Shown here in pieces: positions 15,817 to 23,705 of a stretch of 32,346 nucleotides of DNA. A model generated the notes under the pieces. It was not told where the DNA came from. It saw only the letters and a program-made list of their open reading frames with translations, and made no database searches. The stretch lies in NCBI GenBank assembly GCA_947167135.1, contig CAMVGV010000031.1, positions 1 through 32,346 of the forward strand, in the 5' to 3' direction. Every line of letters starts with the position of its first letter. The first letter of the stretch is position 1. Source of the DNA: an uncultured Lachnospiraceae bacterium (lineage in GTDB: Bacteria; Bacillota; Clostridia; Lachnospirales; Lachnospiraceae). The translations under genes and the position numbers were made by a program.

Positions 15817-15857
15817 TCCGGCCATTCCGAAAGGAATCACCGGATCTTCTTATTTTT
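15817..15857 (+). promoter_or_regulatory. Leader hairpin with T-rich tail upstream of the receptor
   Basis: TCCGG and ATTCC pair with GGAAT and CCGGA around a GAAA tetraloop, with a CC/CA internal loop. TCTTCTTATTTTT follows. It could be an attenuator-type terminator or an mRNA-stabilising stem; it does not resemble any riboswitch I know. Confidence 0.45.
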
Positions 15858-15881
15858 ACAGAGACGGAGGGCAGGTAATCT

Positions 15882-17897
15882 ATGAAGACCAAAAAAAGAA
15901 AATCTCTGAAAAAAACGTTACTCAGCAAGATCATACTCTATGTGGCGATCATTATCGTCATCATCACCCAGATCAGCATCAAGCTGGCTGCCGATAATAT
16001 AGAGTCCCTTACAGCTAATATCCTTGCAAAGGAGTCTGCTGCCTTTGCCAGTGAGATAGAGAGCTGGTGGAGTGATATCCGTGAAAGAGTAGGCCAGACA
16101 GCCGATGTTATGAGGAATACGCCGGAGCTCTCATATGATGATGCGCTGGCAATGCTCCTTAAGCTTACCGAGCTTGACCAGGATTCACAGGATATATATA
16201 TTGCTTACGGAGATACAGGAAAGTTTCTGGACGGATCGGGCTGGATTCCCGATGAAAGCTTTGTATTCACGGACAGACCCTGGTATACGGGTGCTATGCA
16301 GCAAAAAGGTGAGTTGTATTCATCGGAGCCCTACGTGGATGCATCCACCGGAAAGACCTGCCTTGCCTGCTCCGTTATGATCAGGGACGGTGTTGTTCTT
16401 TCCAGTGATATAAATTTTGATATGGTAGCGGAAAAGGTTGCGGGGTTCTCCTCTGTTTCGCCTGAGGCCAAATTCTACATAATAAATAAAGACAGTAAGG
16501 ATGTGCTTTTGAGCAATGTGAGTGATGTTGCGGGAGAAAATATTTCTACAGCATCCGAGCCTTTGCTGCAGGGTATTGCTACCGTGTTTGATTCTCTTAA
16601 TAAGAGCAGCAATGCCGGAGGAGAAAAGGTTGTTACCGTAAATACAACCGTCGGCTCGCAGATGATTACGGCTACGGATATTGATGGCACCTCATGGGCG
16701 GTTGTCAGCGCGGTTCCTTCATCCATCCTCAGCAGCAGTATAATAAGGGTTATGATAATAACCTTTGCCAGTGCCTTAGTGCTGTTGATCCTTCTTTCGC
16801 TCCTGATCTATTTCATAATAAGCAGGGCGATCAATCCTGTTACCACTATCACGGATCGCATTACCGATATCAGTAAGGGAGACTTCACCGTAAAGATCGT
16901 GCCCGAGGGCAATAATGAGATAACCACGCTGGCTGAAAGCCTGAATGATTATATAGAGAAGATGAGGTCAACTCTCAACAGTCTGTCAAGTATTTCGGGG
17001 CAGATGACCAGCCGTGCCGGCGAATGCTTTGATATTTCACACACTCTGTCGGATGCAAACAGCAATCAGGGTGAATCCATCGAGAAGCTTAACTCCACGC
17101 TTAACGATATGAATTCATCCATTGAGGATATCGCGACGTCGGCAACAGAGCTTGCTTCCACGTCAAGCCAGCTTTCACAGAATGCCAAAGAGGTCATGGA
17201 TCTTTGCAGGGAGACACTGGATGCCTCCACCAAGGGCAGGGATGAGATGGCAGGAATGACAAGGAATGTGGGCACTCTTAATGAGACGATAAATGAGCTT
17301 ACCTCACTCATCAGGGAGACGGCAAAGACAGTTGAAGAGATCACGGGTATCACGGATACGATAAATGCGATCTCCAACCAGACCAACCTCCTGTCCCTCA
17401 ATGCCTCCATCGAGGCAGCAAGAGCCGGGGAGATGGGCAAGGGCTTTGCTGTCGTTGCCACGGAGGTCGGAACACTGGCCAGTCAGTCATCCGAGGCTAC
17501 GGAGAATATACGTAAGCTTGTGGAGGGAATTACCACAAACATCTCGGATATCAATACCAAGGCGGAGATATGTGCGAAGGATATGGAAGCCTGTCTTAGT
17601 GCCGTATCCGGGGCAAATGAATCATTTGAAACGATCTACGGGGATGTGGCCAAGGCTACTGACGGTATAAGCACCATTGCGGAAGGCATCGACAAGATAA
17701 ATGATGTGGCTTCCAATAATGCCGCCACTACCGAGGAGCAGGCTGCAAATATCAATGAGGTTCTGGATCTCAGCAGTATGATCGTATCCGAAAGCAACAA
17801 GCTCCGCACAGAGACAGAAAACATCACGAGTATCTCTGAGAACCTGAACCAGTATTCCGATGAGATAAATTCGGATCTTTCGCAGTATACAGTATAG
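15882..17897 (+). CDS. Methyl-accepting chemotaxis protein
   Basis: A 671-aa transmembrane chemoreceptor. TM1 is about residues 13-34 and TM2 about 285-311. Between them is an extracytoplasmic Cache-type sensor with the FTDRPWYTGAMQQKGELYSSEPYVD block typical of dCache amino-acid or organic-acid receptors. A HAMP domain follows (AINPVTTITDRITDISKGDF), then a long coiled-coil signalling domain whose hairpin tip reads NQTNLLSLNASIEAARAGEMGKGFAVVATEVGTLA; the usual RxLA is GTLA here. It should signal through CheW/CheA to the flagellar motor. GACGGAGGGCAG precedes ATG 15882. Transcription comes from a perfect-consensus promoter with a palindrome at the start point, and a terminator follows, so it is monocistronic. 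Confidence 0.93.
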   Translation: MKTKKRKSLKKTLLSKIILYVAIIIVIITQISIKLAADNIESLTANILAKESAAFASEIESWWSDIRERVGQTADVMRNTPELSYDDALAMLLKLTELDQDSQDIYIAYGDTGKFLDGSGWIPDESFVFTDRPWYTGAMQQKGELYSSEPYVDASTGKTCLACSVMIRDGVVLSSDINFDMVAEKVAGFSSVSPEAKFYIINKDSKDVLLSNVSDVAGENISTASEPLLQGIATVFDSLNKSSNAGGEKVVTVNTTVGSQMITATDIDGTSWAVVSAVPSSILSSSIIRVMIITFASALVLLILLSLLIYFIISRAINPVTTITDRITDISKGDFTVKIVPEGNNEITTLAESLNDYIEKMRSTLNSLSSISGQMTSRAGECFDISHTLSDANSNQGESIEKLNSTLNDMNSSIEDIATSATELASTSSQLSQNAKEVMDLCRETLDASTKGRDEMAGMTRNVGTLNETINELTSLIRETAKTVEEITGITDTINAISNQTNLLSLNASIEAARAGEMGKGFAVVATEVGTLASQSSEATENIRKLVEGITTNISDINTKAEICAKDMEACLSAVSGANESFETIYGDVAKATDGISTIAEGIDKINDVASNNAATTEEQAANINEVLDLSSMIVSESNKLRTETENITSISENLNQYSDEINSDLSQYTV

Positions 17898-17932
17898 GAA
17901 CTGTTAGTTTTTGAATTGAATACTGTCTGGGG

Positions 17933-17965
17933 GCGGTTCCGGATGACGTTCGGAGCCGCTTCTTT
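17933..17965 (+). terminator. Terminator after the chemotaxis receptor
   Basis: GCGGTTCCG pairs with CGGAGCCGC (nine pairs, one G-T) around a nine-base loop and is followed by TTCTTT. Confidence 0.7.
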
Positions 17966-18065
17966 AATATAGCAGGGCCGGCGGGAATCATTGTAAAGAT
18001 ATGTTAATGTCATGAAAAGGCCTTTTTTTATCTGACAGGATAACGGATAGTGACGGAGAATATAA

Positions 18066-19586
18066 ATGAATCTTACGATTACGGAAAGCTTATCGGTGAT
18101 GACGGTTTTATTGCAGGGGATCTTAAGCTTCTTTTCCCCCTGTGTCCTGCCGCTTCTGCCGCTGTACATAGGATATCTCTCCGGCGGAACCGGGGAAGGG
18201 TCTTTTGACAATGGTGTGGTCTTCAGCAGGAAGACGACGGTGATCAATACCTTATGCTTTGTGGCGGGTGTGGGTTTTTCCTTCTTTTTGCTGGGTCTCG
18301 GGATGAGAACAGTAGGAAGGTTCTTCGCCGGAAAGGAGCTGCTTTTTGCAAGGGCAGGCGGGATAATCGTGATCCTTTTCGGACTGTATCAGCTGGGCGT
18401 ATTCGGCAGACCGGCCTTTCTTATGAAGGAGAAGAGGCTTCCTGTCAGCTTTGATAAAATGGCAATGTCCCCGGTTACAGCGTTGATAATGGGCTTCGTT
18501 TTCAGCTTTGCCTGGACTCCATGCGTTGGACCGACATTGTCGGGAGTCCTGCTTATGGCAGCCTCGGAGACGGAAAGCCTTGCGGGATTTCTATTGATAG
18601 GCGTATACACTCTGGGGTTTTCCATCCCATTCCTTCTAACCGGGATCTTTACCACAGCTGTATTAAATTTCTTTAGCAGCCACAGGAATATAGTAAGACA
18701 TACCGTGAAGCTAAGCGGGATCCTACTGATATTTATGGGTATTCTGATGATAACGGGCCGGATGAACGGTATCACGGGATATCTGTCACAGATCCTCCCC
18801 GCAACGGAAAGTACTGCAGAGATAACGGCAGAAAACACTTCAGAGGCGGCGGCCGGGAGTGTGGAAAGCACTGCAGAGATAACGGCAGAAAACGCTTCAG
18901 AGGCGGCGGCCGGGAGTGTGGAAAGCACTGCAGAGATAACGGCAGAAAACGCTTCAGAGGCGGCGGCCGGGAGTGTGGAAAGTACTGCAGAGATAACGGC
19001 AGAAAACGCTTCAGAGGCGGCGGATGAAAATACGGAGGGCACTGAGGAGGAACTTACGGAAGAGGAGGAAAGTACTGAGGATCCGGCATACGGAGAGGAA
19101 GAAGAGCTTCCGGAAGATGAGGACGAAAGCGGAGAAGAAACGGATCTCTTTCCGGCACCAGACTTTACCCTGAAGGATCAGTATGGTGCTACGCATTCTC
19201 TTTCAGACTACAGGGGAAAGGTCGTTTTCCTGAATTTCTGGGCTACCTGGTGTCCGCCCTGCCGGGCGGAAATGCCGGACATCCAGGCGATTTACGAGGA
19301 AACGAAGGACTCCCGGGATCCGGAGCCTGTGATTCTCGGCGTCGCTTTTCCCGGAAGCGGAAGAGAAACGGATGAAGAAGGTATACGGGAGTTTATGGAA
19401 GAAAACGGATATACCTATCCGGTACTTATGGATACGGAAAGATCGCTGGAGCTTCCGTATTATGTCATGAGTTATCCGACAACGTATATGATCGACCGAA
19501 ACGGAAATATATTTGGCTACATAAACGGGATGATGACAAGGGATATGATGGAGGAAGCCATCAGACAGACACAGGAAGCTCAATAG
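18066..19586 (+). CDS. CcdA-thioredoxin (TlpA-like) fusion protein
   Basis: A 506-aa redox protein. Residues 1 to about 245 are a CcdA/DsbD-like membrane domain with about six helices and its two redox cysteines in FFSPCVLPLLPLYIGYLSGG and FAWTPCVGPTLSGVL. Residues 248 to about 319 are four near-identical 19-residue repeats, then an acidic low-complexity linker to about 360. Residues 365-506 form a TlpA/ResA-like thioredoxin domain with FWATWCPPCRAEMP (Cys396 and Cys399) and the cis-proline in SYPTTYMI. Electrons from cytoplasmic thioredoxin should cross via CcdA to the tethered outer thioredoxin, which then reduces extracytoplasmic disulfides or sulfoxides. No cytochrome c or methionine sulfoxide reductase gene is nearby, so the target is unknown. 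A GGAG site lies before ATG 18066. Confidence 0.9.
   Translation: MNLTITESLSVMTVLLQGILSFFSPCVLPLLPLYIGYLSGGTGEGSFDNGVVFSRKTTVINTLCFVAGVGFSFFLLGLGMRTVGRFFAGKELLFARAGGIIVILFGLYQLGVFGRPAFLMKEKRLPVSFDKMAMSPVTALIMGFVFSFAWTPCVGPTLSGVLLMAASETESLAGFLLIGVYTLGFSIPFLLTGIFTTAVLNFFSSHRNIVRHTVKLSGILLIFMGILMITGRMNGITGYLSQILPATESTAEITAENTSEAAAGSVESTAEITAENASEAAAGSVESTAEITAENASEAAAGSVESTAEITAENASEAADENTEGTEEELTEEEESTEDPAYGEEEELPEDEDESGEETDLFPAPDFTLKDQYGATHSLSDYRGKVVFLNFWATWCPPCRAEMPDIQAIYEETKDSRDPEPVILGVAFPGSGRETDEEGIREFMEENGYTYPVLMDTERSLELPYYVMSYPTTYMIDRNGNIFGYINGMMTRDMMEEAIRQTQEAQ
18807..19022 (+). repeat. 57-bp tandem repeat inside the CcdA-thioredoxin gene
   Basis: Copies start at 18807, 18864, 18921 and 18978; the last is 45 bases long. 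Each full copy encodes ESTAEITAENASEAAAGSV. Copies 2 and 3 are identical in DNA, copy 1 differs at two bases and copy 4 at one base over its shared length. This implies recent expansion by slippage or unequal recombination, so copy number probably varies between strains. The period is a multiple of three, which keeps the frame. Confidence 0.95.
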
Positions 19587-19745
19587 CAGTTAGCTGATGC
19601 GGCTTTTACGCTGGCAGGATTTCTGATGGGAGGTACCGTGGGAGTCGGAACCGCTATTTCAGTGATACTTGTCGGTCCTGTTGCAGGGGTGTTCCTTCCG
19701 ATGAATGCTAAAATGGTGGAAAGCATTATAAGAAAGATAAAATGA
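19587..19745 (+). pseudogene. C-terminal fragment of a YczE/YitT-like membrane protein
   Basis: Directly after the stop of the thioredoxin fusion and in the same frame, 52 codons read LADAAFTLAGFLMGGTVGVG, then a hydrophobic segment and MVESIIRKIK before a stop at 19743-19745. There is no start codon or ribosome site at its beginning. The sequence resembles, from memory, the last helix and tail of YczE/YitT-type integral membrane proteins. It is most simply the 3-prime stub of a deleted gene. Being in frame, readthrough of the TAG at 19584 would append it to the fusion protein, but nothing supports this. Confidence 0.45.
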
Positions 19746-19776
19746 TACAATACTGGCGCTTCTAATGATTTAGAGG

Positions 19777-19782
19777 TATAAT
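19777..19782 (+). promoter_or_regulatory. Putative -10 for the STAS-led operon
   Basis: TATAAT lies about 60 bases before ATG 19841 without a clear -35. A small hairpin GTCAT-TATT-ATGAC follows in the leader. Confidence 0.4.
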
Positions 19783-19840
19783 CAAGTCTGTATAGTCATT
19801 ATTATGACAGAAAATCAGGGAAACCCATTAAGGAGCCGTA

Positions 19841-20140
19841 ATGAAAATAGAAGCGGTGGAGGAAGGAAACAGCCTCAGACTAGACATTGAAGGAAAAATA
19901 GATACCCTTACCAGCAGGGAATTTCAGGATACAGTTTTAAATTCTTTTCGTAAATATTCGGATGTCACCGTAAATATGGAGGGGGTGCCTTACGTGTCAA
20001 GCGCGGGACTCCGGGTCTTTCTTATAGGACAGAAGACTGCTGCCTCAAAGGGAGGAAGCTTTTCTATCTTAAATGTGGATCAGAGCGTGATGGATGTTTT
20101 TAAGGCTACGGGTTTTGATAAGGTGCTGGATATACAATAG
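19841..20140 (+). CDS. STAS domain protein (anti-sigma factor antagonist-like)
   Basis: A 99-aa single STAS domain: LRLDIEGKIDTLTSREFQDTV, then VTVNMEGVPYVSSAGLRVFLIGQ and LNVDQSVMDVFKATGFDKVL. The VSSAGLR block (Ser53/Ser54) is where SpoIIAA/RsbV-type proteins are phosphorylated by an anti-sigma kinase. Such a protein works by partner switching with a RsbW/SpoIIAB-like kinase and a PP2C phosphatase. Neither is encoded here, so the partners must lie elsewhere. AAGGAGCCG precedes ATG 19841. The aldo/keto reductase gene follows after 45 bases, so it heads a probable operon. Confidence 0.88.
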   Translation: MKIEAVEEGNSLRLDIEGKIDTLTSREFQDTVLNSFRKYSDVTVNMEGVPYVSSAGLRVFLIGQKTAASKGGSFSILNVDQSVMDVFKATGFDKVLDIQ

Positions 20141-20185
20141 GGTACCGGGATCTGTCAGCACCGGGGCTTCGAAAGGAGAAGGGTA

Positions 20186-21040
20186 TTGAAGGATGTAGTT
20201 TTAAATAACGGGGTATCGATACCCTGTATCGGTTTCGGCACTTATAAAGCCACGACAGAGAATGGCTACAGTATCATATTGAATGCCATAAACGCGGGAT
20301 ACAGACATCTGGATACCGCTGCCCTCTATGAAAATGAAGAGGAAGTGGGCAGGGCGGTCCGGGAAAGCGGGATACCCCGTGAACAGTTCTTTATCACATC
20401 AAAGCTTAACCGTAATTTTCTTGGTTACGATAATACCAAAAGGGAATTCGAAAAATCCATAAATAAACTGGGAACAGATTATCTTGACCTGTACCTTATA
20501 CATTGGCCGAGACCGGATTACGGGACGGACGGTTTTGATGACTGGAAGGAGCTTGACAGGGAGAGCTGGAGGGCAATGGAAGAGCTTATGAAGGCCGGAA
20601 GGATCCGTGCTATCGGAGTGAGCAATTTCCTTCCCCATCACCTGGATAATCTCCTTCAGACCGCGGAGATCGTTCCGGCAGTTAATCAGCTGGAGCTGCA
20701 CCCGGGATATCTGCAGAAGGAAACCGTAGATTACTGCCGGGAAAAGAATATAGCGATCGAGGCCTGGAGTCCTATGGGACGGGCAAGAGTCCTTAAGGAT
20801 CTGCTTTTATCCGGGCTCGCCGCCAAATACGGTGTGTCCACAGCCCGTCTCTGCCTTTCTTTCTGTCTGCAGAGCGGCTTCATCATTCTGCCGAAGAGTA
20901 CCCATATTGACAGGATGAAGGAAAACCTGAATGCCGAAGATACGGTCATCTCCAAAGAGGATATGGACAGGATATGCTCTATGCCGGAAACGGGCTGGAG
21001 CGGGGAGCATCCGGACAGGGAGACGGTTAAGCCCCGGTAG
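20186..21040 (+). CDS. Aldo/keto reductase
   Basis: A 284-aa NADPH-dependent carbonyl reductase of the (beta/alpha)8 fold. The family blocks are all present: IPCIGFGTYKA, YRHLDTAALYENEEEVGRAV with the catalytic Asp and Tyr, FFITSKL with the catalytic Lys, DLYLIHWPRP with the His, IRAIGVSNF, and ILPKSTHIDRMKENL for cofactor phosphate binding. It reduces aldehydes, glyoxals or keto-sugars; the natural substrate is unknown. The start is TTG 20186, chosen because GAAAGGAGAAGGG stands just upstream and the first beta strand begins within ten residues. The gene lies between the STAS and GGDEF genes on the same strand. Confidence 0.92.
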   Translation: MKDVVLNNGVSIPCIGFGTYKATTENGYSIILNAINAGYRHLDTAALYENEEEVGRAVRESGIPREQFFITSKLNRNFLGYDNTKREFEKSINKLGTDYLDLYLIHWPRPDYGTDGFDDWKELDRESWRAMEELMKAGRIRAIGVSNFLPHHLDNLLQTAEIVPAVNQLELHPGYLQKETVDYCREKNIAIEAWSPMGRARVLKDLLLSGLAAKYGVSTARLCLSFCLQSGFIILPKSTHIDRMKENLNAEDTVISKEDMDRICSMPETGWSGEHPDRETVKPR

Positions 21041-21095
21041 GAAGAGAGCCCGGGGATCAGTAGGAAAGACCCGTAAATCCGGAGGAACAGACTCC

Positions 21096-22553
21096 ATGAA
21101 TAAAGAGAAGTTTATTTCCCTTAGAGTAAAAATATCCCTTGGTGTCATACTTATATGTTTTCTGATAGGGATGCTGGCTATCTATTCCGTTTTCACCATA
21201 GCATCAAATATCATTGACAAGGAGTACAGTGATAAGGCAGAGCAGCTCTCGGAGGCTGTGGTAAACACCTTGGATACCGGAGATGTACGCGAGCTGACCG
21301 ATGCGGTAATGGATGTGTACAGCAGTGTTGATGAGGTCGTTCCGAGTACCGAGTGGGGGTCTGACGCCTGGAATGAGTATATGTCCAATTATGAGGGCAT
21401 AGAAGAGCTTCCGGTGTTCAAAAAGCTTATCGCTCATTTTCAAAAATATCAGGACATATTCCATGTTGACTGTATATATCTGATGGTCTACAGAAAGTCG
21501 GTAGTCCACGCCATCTATATTGCGGACGGGGCTTATGAGGATGCCTGTCCTACGGGTGTCGTGGATTCCTTTGAGGACGGGGTCTGGCCGGATGAAAACG
21601 ATCCGGTGATCCGCGCCACCATTACAAATGAGGATGTGTACGGCTGGCTGGCTACAGCAGCTTATCCTGTTATGGAGGACGGAGAGGTCATATCACACAT
21701 TTGCGTGGATATTTCCATGAATGACATAAAGGCAAAGGAGCAGGGCTATGTGGTGACGGCTACAATTGTCATGCTTGCTCTCACCTTGATTGTCCTTTTA
21801 TTATCCATTCTCTATTTCAACCGGAATGTTATCGAGCCGGTGAGGAACCTGTCTGAAACTGCGAAAAACTACTGCTCCGAAAACAACGATGTGGTGCATC
21901 ATGCCTTTGAGAAGCTTCAGATCAATACAAATGATGAGATCGCGGAGCTGCTTTATTCCATGAAGCAGATGGAAACAGATATGAACACAAACATCACTTC
22001 CCTGATCGATACCAAGGTCGTACTGAAGCAGACGGAGGAAAAAGCGAATACCATGCAGGCCCTGGCGGTAAAGGATTCGCTTACGGGTGTCAGGAATAAG
22101 ACCGCGTATGATTATGAGGTCACAATTCTGGAGAAGGATCTTTCCGACGGCTTTAATGAGTTTGGTCTGGCAATGATAGACCTGAACTTCTTAAAGAGGA
22201 CAAACGATACCTACGGGCATGAAAAGGGTAATATTTCCATCAGAAGGCTCTGTATGCTGGTCTGTGAGGTATTTGAGCATTCTCCGGTGTTCCGTATAGG
22301 CGGGGACGAATTTATCGTAATACTGAAGTTCCGGGATTACCGGAATGTTGACAGGCTTATTGATGATTTTAATGCCCGCCTGGAGGCGGTTCAGAAGGAC
22401 GATACGTTAAAGCCCTGGGAGCAGATTTCCGCAGCGATAGGTTACGCTAAATTTGATAAAACCGTGGACCATACTGTGGATGATGTGTTCAAAAAAGCGG
22501 ACCAGGCAATGTATGAAAGAAAAAAGGCCATGAAGGCCAGGCGGACGGATTGA
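21096..22553 (+). CDS. Membrane-bound diguanylate cyclase (GGDEF)
   Basis: A 485-aa protein that makes c-di-GMP from two GTP. TM1 is about residues 12-36 and TM2 about 221-245; between them lies an extracytoplasmic Cache-like sensor of about 185 residues. A HAMP-like segment and a coiled coil lead to the GGDEF domain: VKDSLTGVRNKTAY, MIDLNFLKRTNDTYGHEKGN with metal and GTP residues, and an intact FRIGGDEF motif at 399-406. The inhibitory I-site (RxxD nine residues before GGDEF) reads FEHS, so product feedback of the usual kind is not expected. ATG 21096 follows GGAGG; the longer open frame to 20931 would overlap the reductase and is not used. Nine bases separate it from the kinase gene. Confidence 0.92.
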   Translation: MNKEKFISLRVKISLGVILICFLIGMLAIYSVFTIASNIIDKEYSDKAEQLSEAVVNTLDTGDVRELTDAVMDVYSSVDEVVPSTEWGSDAWNEYMSNYEGIEELPVFKKLIAHFQKYQDIFHVDCIYLMVYRKSVVHAIYIADGAYEDACPTGVVDSFEDGVWPDENDPVIRATITNEDVYGWLATAAYPVMEDGEVISHICVDISMNDIKAKEQGYVVTATIVMLALTLIVLLLSILYFNRNVIEPVRNLSETAKNYCSENNDVVHHAFEKLQINTNDEIAELLYSMKQMETDMNTNITSLIDTKVVLKQTEEKANTMQALAVKDSLTGVRNKTAYDYEVTILEKDLSDGFNEFGLAMIDLNFLKRTNDTYGHEKGNISIRRLCMLVCEVFEHSPVFRIGGDEFIVILKFRDYRNVDRLIDDFNARLEAVQKDDTLKPWEQISAAIGYAKFDKTVDHTVDDVFKKADQAMYERKKAMKARRTD

Positions 22554-22562
22554 GGAGTATCT

Positions 22563-23681
22563 ATGAAAAAGGTTATTGTCGCGGGACATATCTGTCTTGA
22601 TATTACACCGGCTTTTCCGGAAGCCGGGAAGAAATCAATATCTGAGATTTTTCTGCCCGGAAAGCTCATAGAGACTAAGGGAGTCTCTGTATCCACCGGA
22701 GGAGCCGTGGCGAATACGGGACTCGCTCTGAAGTTTTTCGGCGCGGATGTCAGGCTTATGGGAAAGGTCGGGAATGACGAATTCGGAGAGATGATATGCA
22801 ATATCCTCCGGCGTTACGATGCCGGACAGGATATGATACTCGCCGAGAATGAGACCTCGTCTTATTCAGTGGTCATTGCTCTTCCGGGAATAGACAGGAT
22901 ATTTCTCCATTGCCCCGGAACGAATAATACCTTCATATCCTCGGACATTCCGGATGAGCTTCTTTCCGAGGCAACCCTGATGCATTTCGGATACCCTCCC
23001 ATTATGAGAGGAATGTATGAGAAGGACGGACAGGAATCAGTCAGTCTTTTTGAGAAAGCAAGGAACAGGGGCTGTGCCACATCACTGGATCTGGCAGCGG
23101 TGGATCCCGGTTCCGAAGCGGGAAAGGCTGACTGGGGAAAGATAATCCGGAGGCTCGTCCCCTTAACGGACTTTTTCGTGCCCAGCGCAGAGGAGCTTTG
23201 CTATATGATAGACAGGGAGCGCTTCGAAACCTGGCAGAAAAGGGCAGAGGGAAGGGATATAACCGAGATCCTGGATCCGGACAGGGATATAAGGCCGCTT
23301 GCGGATATGTGTATGGATATGGGCTGCAGGATACTCTTATTGAAATGCGGGGCAGCGGGATTGTATTACAGAACGGGCAGTGCCGCCGTTCTTTCCGATA
23401 TCCCCGAAAGACTCGGACTTGATATAAATGCCTGGGCAGATAAGGAGGGTTTTGAAGAATCATATGAGCCCGACAGGATACTGTCCGGAACCGGAGCGGG
23501 AGATACCTGTATTGCGGCCTTTCTTATGTCAATGCTTGAGGGTGATGCTCCTTATGAGTGTATCAGACTGGCCGCAGCCACCGGTGCCTGCTGTGTATCG
23601 GCCTATGATGCACTGTCGGGACTGAAGCCCCTTAATGAACTCAGGGACAGGATAAAAAAAGGATGGAAAAAACGGGTTTGA
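22563..23681 (+). CDS. PfkB family carbohydrate kinase
   Basis: A 372-aa sugar kinase of the ribokinase/PfkB fold. It begins VIVAGHICLDITP, has the sugar-binding STGGAVANTGLALKFFGADVRLMGKVGNDEFG block (PfkB signature 1), FFVPSAEELCYM, and the catalytic LSGTGAGDTCIAAFLMSML (signature 2), where the Asp of GAGDT is the base. It phosphorylates a sugar or sugar phosphate with ATP. The length exceeds the usual 310-330 residues because of an insertion around RFETWQKRAEGRDITEILD. The aldolase gene follows after 24 bases, which suggests the kinase makes the ketose bisphosphate that the aldolase splits. Which sugar is unknown. Confidence 0.9.
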   Translation: MKKVIVAGHICLDITPAFPEAGKKSISEIFLPGKLIETKGVSVSTGGAVANTGLALKFFGADVRLMGKVGNDEFGEMICNILRRYDAGQDMILAENETSSYSVVIALPGIDRIFLHCPGTNNTFISSDIPDELLSEATLMHFGYPPIMRGMYEKDGQESVSLFEKARNRGCATSLDLAAVDPGSEAGKADWGKIIRRLVPLTDFFVPSAEELCYMIDRERFETWQKRAEGRDITEILDPDRDIRPLADMCMDMGCRILLLKCGAAGLYYRTGSAAVLSDIPERLGLDINAWADKEGFEESYEPDRILSGTGAGDTCIAAFLMSMLEGDAPYECIRLAAATGACCVSAYDALSGLKPLNELRDRIKKGWKKRV

Positions 23682-23705
23682 TGAACCCCTTAGGAGGAAA
23701 AATCT

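Noticed and set aside
18389-19042. 217-aa antisense open frame across the 57-bp repeats
   Set aside because: It is the shadow of the in-frame tandem repeat in the CcdA-thioredoxin gene; its repeated, low-complexity product has no start signals.
20931-22553. Longer 540-aa version of the diguanylate cyclase
   Set aside because: The extra N-terminus overlaps the aldo/keto reductase in another frame and precedes the natural signal-anchor; ATG 21096 has GGAGG upstream.
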